The notes beneath the pieces were generated by a model, which did not search any database, was not told the DNA's origin, and saw nothing but the letters and a program-made list of their open reading frames with translations. Below, in pieces: positions 60,424 through 64,000 of a stretch of 64,000 nt of DNA (position 1 is the first letter of the stretch; every line of letters starts with the position of its first letter). Both the position numbers and the translations under genes were made by a program. The stretch is taken from NCBI RefSeq assembly GCF_000296385.1, contig NZ_JH815185.1, forward strand, positions 1,612,391 to 1,676,390, read 5' to 3'. This DNA comes from Lachnoanaerobaculum sp. OBRC5-5. GTDB lineage: Bacteria > Bacillota > Clostridia > Lachnospirales > Lachnospiraceae.

Positions 60424-61278
60424 CTATCCTTTTACTGCTCCACCTGATAATGCTTCCAAAAAGAACTTACTGAAAATACAATACAATACCACCGGCGGAA
60501 AAATAATTACTACCATTGCAGAAAACAAACCATTGTAATTTGTATTAAATGATGTCGTAAAAGTAGAAAGTAATGCCGGAACAGTCAACTTTTCTCTTGT
60601 AATCAGTACAAGTGACGCCCAATAGTATTCGTTCCAGTTATTCAAAAATGCCAGTACTGCCGCTGTCATAATTCCCGGTCTTGCAATTGGAAAAATAACC
60701 ATCAGCCATGTTTTAAAATACCCGCATCCGTCAATTCTGGCTGCTTCTTCCAACTCTCTCGGAATATTATTGTAATAATTTTTAATGACAAAAAAACTTA
60801 CCGCTATTCCACTGCATGAATAAATCAGAATCAATGCCGCCCTTGTATCATACAAGTGAAGATTATTGATCAAATTGTATACAGGATATGTCAAGGCTGT
60901 TGCGGGAATAAACATTGTTGAGTACAGTAAAATATTTACCAATGCTTTGCCTCTGAATTCCATTCTTGCTACTACATATGCAGACATAGATATCATAACT
61001 ACACTTATTAATACAGAAATTCCCGCTACAAATAAACTGTTACCAAAATATCTAAGCACATGAAGGTCTCGGAATGTCAAAATATATCCGTCTATACAAA
61101 TAGAATCTGGAAGTTGAAATCCCGGTCTTGCCATAGGATCCTTTTTCAAACTTGAAAGCACAAGCCAAATCAATGGAACTAATGATACAGTTAATGCCCA
61201 TATAAGGCATAAATATGTAAAAATCTTTGTTCCAATCGGCATATCTTTAACTGTTTTTTCTTGTTTAAATTTTTTCAA
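60424..61278 (-). CDS. Carbohydrate ABC transporter permease (MalG-like)
   Basis: A 284-aa membrane protein with six helices. The CUT1 signature EAARIDGCGYFKTWLMVIFPIARPG (the EAA loop that docks the ATPase) lies near 190. The start is TTG 61278 with GGAG eight bases upstream. It follows the other permease by 15 bp. It imports the oligosaccharide bound by the lipoprotein at 62335. Confidence 0.92.
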   Translation of the reverse strand: MKKFKQEKTVKDMPIGTKIFTYLCLIWALTVSLVPLIWLVLSSLKKDPMARPGFQLPDSICIDGYILTFRDLHVLRYFGNSLFVAGISVLISVVMISMSAYVVARMEFRGKALVNILLYSTMFIPATALTYPVYNLINNLHLYDTRAALILIYSCSGIAVSFFVIKNYYNNIPRELEEAARIDGCGYFKTWLMVIFPIARPGIMTAAVLAFLNNWNEYYWASLVLITREKLTVPALLSTFTTSFNTNYNGLFSAMVVIIFPPVVLYCIFSKFFLEALSGGAVKG

Positions 61279-61293
61279 TGTCCTTACTCCTCT

Positions 61294-62229
61294 CTAATGT
61301 TTTTCTTTTTTAGGTGACAAACTGTATACAAAGCTAACTACAAGAATGATGACCATTCCTGCCAGTATCTGTATCATTGCAACTGCATTTGCTCTTCCAA
61401 ACTGAGTTCTCGGACTCGTAATGGCAAGTTCACGTATCACATAGCTTATACTATAAGTTCCTGCCGCTCCCTTCGTTAAAAAATAAACTTCATTATAGAG
61501 AAGGAATCCTGATGTTGCTGCAAGGACTGATACTGTTTTTAGTGTTCCTTTAATCATTGGAATTGTAATATGCAGGTCCTGTTTTAAACCACTTGCTCCA
61601 TCCAGCATGGCAGCTTCTCTTATCTCCTCCGGTACAGCCATAATATTACCAAGAATCATTAAAGTCGTAGTACCTGTAAAGAATATATAGGCACATGTCA
61701 TAGCAACAAATGCAGGTCCTTTTAATAAGAGTATGCTGTCAGAAAAGTTTTTATTAAACAAACGAATTATAGGATTGATAATTCCATAAGACGGATTGTA
61801 TAATTGTAAAAAAATCACACCCATAGCAGCTGTTGATATCATATTCGGAATAATATAAACAACCCTTACAAATTTTATTCCTTTTACATTTCTGGATAAG
61901 GCTAAAGCAATTAATGTCGCAATCGGAATTTGTACAACTGCACCTACTATCGCCCATTTTGTTGAGTTTTTAAGTGCCTCCCAGAAAAATGGGTACTTGT
62001 TAAAAATATAATCATAATTATTCCACAAATCATTCCATCCAAAAAATTCAGGACTTGTAATGTTGGTATAATCCCACTTACAAAATGATGTTACAAATAC
62101 TGTAATAATCGGATATAAATAGAACACACAAAAAACAAAAAGTGTTGGTGCCAAAAACGCAATAATAAACCCTGTTCTCCTTATACCTAATTTACTTTTT
62201 TTCTTTTTAGGTCTGTTTACCATCTCCAA
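61294..62229 (-). CDS. Carbohydrate ABC transporter permease (MalF-like)
   Basis: About 311 aa with six membrane helices after a basic N-terminus (RPKKKKSKLGIRR). The EAA loop is REAAMLDGASGLKQDLHITIPMIKG. AGGAGG sits six bases before TTG 62229, the likeliest start; ATG 62223 is an alternative, and an in-frame ATG at 62274 has no good ribosome site. Paired with the MalG-like permease. The operon has no ATPase gene, so a shared MsmK-type ATPase elsewhere must energise it (family knowledge). Confidence 0.9.
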   Translation of the reverse strand: MEMVNRPKKKKSKLGIRRTGFIIAFLAPTLFVFCVFYLYPIITVFVTSFCKWDYTNITSPEFFGWNDLWNNYDYIFNKYPFFWEALKNSTKWAIVGAVVQIPIATLIALALSRNVKGIKFVRVVYIIPNMISTAAMGVIFLQLYNPSYGIINPIIRLFNKNFSDSILLLKGPAFVAMTCAYIFFTGTTTLMILGNIMAVPEEIREAAMLDGASGLKQDLHITIPMIKGTLKTVSVLAATSGFLLYNEVYFLTKGAAGTYSISYVIRELAITSPRTQFGRANAVAMIQILAGMVIILVVSFVYSLSPKKEKH

Positions 62230-62334
62230 TTTCCTACCTCCTATTATAAAAGCCCCACAATAATGTTTTCTCATTAATTAAAAATGGGAAGGGACTGCTC
62301 CCCTCCCTTTTTATGTAGTCTTTTTTCAGATAAC

Positions 62335-63645
62335 TTAACCTATCAATGCAAGCAATTCTTTCTTAAGAGATTCGAATCTCGTATCCACATCAGTTCCTGA
62401 TACTGCACATTCCATTAAAGCATTTATAATTGCCTTATCAACATCAGGTCCCCATGTATAATTCATATCAATCACAACTGTATCTGCTGAATTAACCTCT
62501 GAGCATGCTTTTGCAAGTTTAATTGTTGCCGCATCACCATTCTTCTGGGCTAATGCATTAAGATCTACAGTTGTATTACAAGGATTAGCCTGTACTTCTG
62601 TAAATATCTTTTCCTGTACCTCTTTGCTTGTCATATACTTGATAAATTCAAGAGCCAATTTTGTTTTTTCATCGCTCATCTTATTGGAAACAGCAAGTCC
62701 GCCACCTGCTGATGCAATAGCTATATTACCCGGGAACAATGAAGGTTCGATAGAATCAACAAGTGATGCGTCTATTCCGCTTGCATTCCATACACCGTTA
62801 AACAAAACACCTACCTTGCCATTTGTGTTGAATTCAGCCATTAAATTTCCATTATCATCTGTTGTATGATCGGATCCGTTTGCCTGATCCAATTTTGCCG
62901 CTGTCTTAAATGCATTTGCAAACTCATCCGAGTTAATTATTTCTTCTGTAAGTTCAGATTCCAACATCTTCTTTCCATTTTCTGTTGAAGCCATTATGCT
63001 GTTTACTATATAGCTTGATCCCTGACCACCGATATAGCCATAGGTTCCATCATCCAAAGCTGATATTTTTGTCATTGCTTCTCCAAAAGAATTCCAATCT
63101 TTCAATGCATCTACAGATACCCCTGCCTTTTCAAAAATTGAGGAATTATACCAAAGCCCACGACTCTCAATCTGATCATGTACTGCATATATATGTCCGT
63201 CCATATCATGCTGTGTATAATTAAGCCCCACAGCATCTTGAAGTTTATTTTCATCAATATACGGTTTCAAATCATATACGAGGTTCTGTGAAATTGCTGA
63301 CTGAGGAACTCCGGCTCCACCAACATCAACCATGTCCGGAAAAGATCCACCTGCAACCTTTGCGCTAACAATATCATCTCTGTTTTCTACAGGAATAGGT
63401 TTAAATGTCACTGTTCCATCTGAATGTGCCTTTGCAAATTCGTCGTAAATATCACGCATTACCTGTGCTGCAGCCCATTCACTTTTATCCTGATAATATC
63501 CGTGATAAAACTCAAGTACATTTTCATCGCTTACTGCTGTCTTTTTGTCTTCATCTGTTTTTCCCGAGTTACTGCCTCCACATCCGGTAAGAACAGATAA
63601 GCCCATTGCGGCAACCAATAATACACTCACTAATTTTCTTTTCAT
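62335..63645 (-). CDS. Sugar-binding lipoprotein (extracellular solute-binding, family 1)
   Basis: A 436-aa lipoprotein: signal peptide with lipobox VLTGC (Cys22), Gly/Ser/Lys linker, then an SBP_bac_1 fold (LEFYHGYYQDKSEW, GSFPDMVDVGG, LKDWNSFGEAMTKI, LALEFIKYMTSKEVQEK). It captures an oligosaccharide outside the cell and delivers it to the two permeases downstream. GGAGG precedes the ATG. First gene of the operon that runs to 55519. Residues 48-60 replace the usual ligand-loop sequence and give no direct hint of the ligand. Confidence 0.93.
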   Translation of the reverse strand: MKRKLVSVLLVAAMGLSVLTGCGGSNSGKTDEDKKTAVSDENVLEFYHGYYQDKSEWAAAQVMRDIYDEFAKAHSDGTVTFKPIPVENRDDIVSAKVAGGSFPDMVDVGGAGVPQSAISQNLVYDLKPYIDENKLQDAVGLNYTQHDMDGHIYAVHDQIESRGLWYNSSIFEKAGVSVDALKDWNSFGEAMTKISALDDGTYGYIGGQGSSYIVNSIMASTENGKKMLESELTEEIINSDEFANAFKTAAKLDQANGSDHTTDDNGNLMAEFNTNGKVGVLFNGVWNASGIDASLVDSIEPSLFPGNIAIASAGGGLAVSNKMSDEKTKLALEFIKYMTSKEVQEKIFTEVQANPCNTTVDLNALAQKNGDAATIKLAKACSEVNSADTVVIDMNYTWGPDVDKAIINALMECAVSGTDVDTRFESLKKELLALIG

Positions 63646-63725
63646 ACCATCCTCCTTATTTTGTATTTAATGTTTTTCGGTATTTTATGCTTTTATTTTA
63701 TTATCTTCTTTGCATATTTTAAATG

Positions 63726-63739
63726 AAGTAAATTTACTT
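63726..63739. promoter_or_regulatory. Perfect 14-bp palindrome upstream of glycan operon
   Basis: AAGTAAATTTACTT, about 80 bp before the solute-binding protein start. It is a candidate operator for a sugar-responsive repressor. Confidence 0.45.
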
Positions 63740-63768
63740 AATCGTGTATTATCTTTACATATAAACAA

Positions 63769-63818
63769 AAAGAACATGTAAAATATTTACTATGACAGCA
63801 ATATTTTACATGTTCTTT
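63769..63818 (-). terminator. Intrinsic terminator of the gene entering from the right edge
   Basis: AAAGAACATGTAAAATATT / AATATTTTACATGTTCTTT, 19-bp stem with a 12-nt loop, then TTTTTGTTT on the minus strand, right after the stop at 63822. Confidence 0.85.
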
Positions 63819-63821
63819 TAA

Positions 63822-64000
63822 TCATCTGATTCTTTTATCTATATTATCCACCAACTCCTGCTTATCCATCTCATTTGTCAACACTTTAAAAATATTATCT
63901 GTAAAGTATTCTTTTTGTGATGCCGACCAAACATTATCAGGTATCTCAATTTTTCTTTCTGCATCCAGCACCAATGTTGATGCCTGATACATTCGCTTTT
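63822..64000 (-). CDS. C-terminal fragment, possibly a solute-binding protein
   Basis: The last 58 codons of a gene that runs off the window edge. They end with YFTDNIFKVLTNEMDKQELVD and the stop TGA at 63822-63824. The terminal helices resemble the C-terminus of ABC solute-binding proteins, but this is weak evidence. A strong terminator follows, so it is the last gene of its transcript and separate from the glycan operon. Confidence 0.6.
   Translation of the reverse strand, partial: KRMYQASTLVLDAERKIEIPDNVWSASQKEYFTDNIFKVLTNEMDKQELVDNIDKRIR

Noticed and set aside
1-64000. CRISPR array, rRNA genes or prophage structural genes
   Set aside because: No regularly spaced short repeats with unique spacers, rRNA segments or capsid/tail genes were found on reading both strands.

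Overview
The window looks like a chromosomal segment of a low-GC, monoderm Firmicute, most probably Lachnospiraceae. The genus is not provable from sequence; Lachnoanaerobaculum-like is a guess. The evidence is AT-rich codon use, strong AGGAGG ribosome sites, lipobox lipoproteins, an Rpn/PD-(D/E)XK nuclease, a YitT protein and TIGR04076 proteins. Almost every gene is on the minus strand.

Left part (1-8.3 kb): a decayed 3'-5' exonuclease; an OmpA-domain lipoprotein with internal repeats; an Rpn-type nuclease whose roughly 270-bp upstream leader occurs twice, the second time beside a remnant of another Rpn gene; a XRE regulator; a two-gene lipoprotein/FMN-binding membrane protein operon; a Nudix hydrolase.

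8.0-14.3 kb: RtcB RNA ligase with a XRE gene and an upstream 50-codon ORF and terminator, followed (reading right) by a compact cassette: radical SAM enzyme, Cys-rich partner, ATP-grasp ligase, ADP-ribosylglycohydrolase and a second ATP-grasp ligase. I do not recognise this combination as a described pathway, and it is the best candidate for a new biosynthetic or modification system.

14.4-32.6 kb: mostly housekeeping and accessory genes. They include a tight operon (acetyltransferase, YitT, HAD, TIGR04076, unknown, YdjM), a CsoR-controlled P1B ATPase, a microbial PARG-like protein, tRNA-Tyr and tRNA-Arg, a second TIGR04076 gene, a frameshifted recQ, a HIRAN protein, MFS/AraC divergent genes with three phased repeats, and a two-component system next to a lantibiotic-type ABC exporter.

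32.6-53.4 kb reads as a defence/conflict island. It holds an AAA ATPase-TOPRIM pair, a WYL regulator with a GmrSD-like DUF262/DUF1524 protein, a soluble FtsH-like AAA-M41 protease with an alpha/beta hydrolase, a SWIM-zinc-finger/1123-aa helical protein/RecQ operon, a HigB (broken)-HigA/ImmA module, a frameshifted TOTE-type primase-helicase-PLD protein, and a small P-loop kinase. Several of these genes are disrupted, which points to ongoing decay or sequence errors.

Right part (53.9-64 kb): a lipoprotein, then a glycan-use operon (solute-binding lipoprotein, two ABC permeases, GH29 fucosidase, Gfo/Idh-type enzyme, GH36 alpha-galactosidase) without its own ABC ATPase, and the 3' end of another gene. 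No CRISPR array, rRNA or insertion-sequence transposase was seen.
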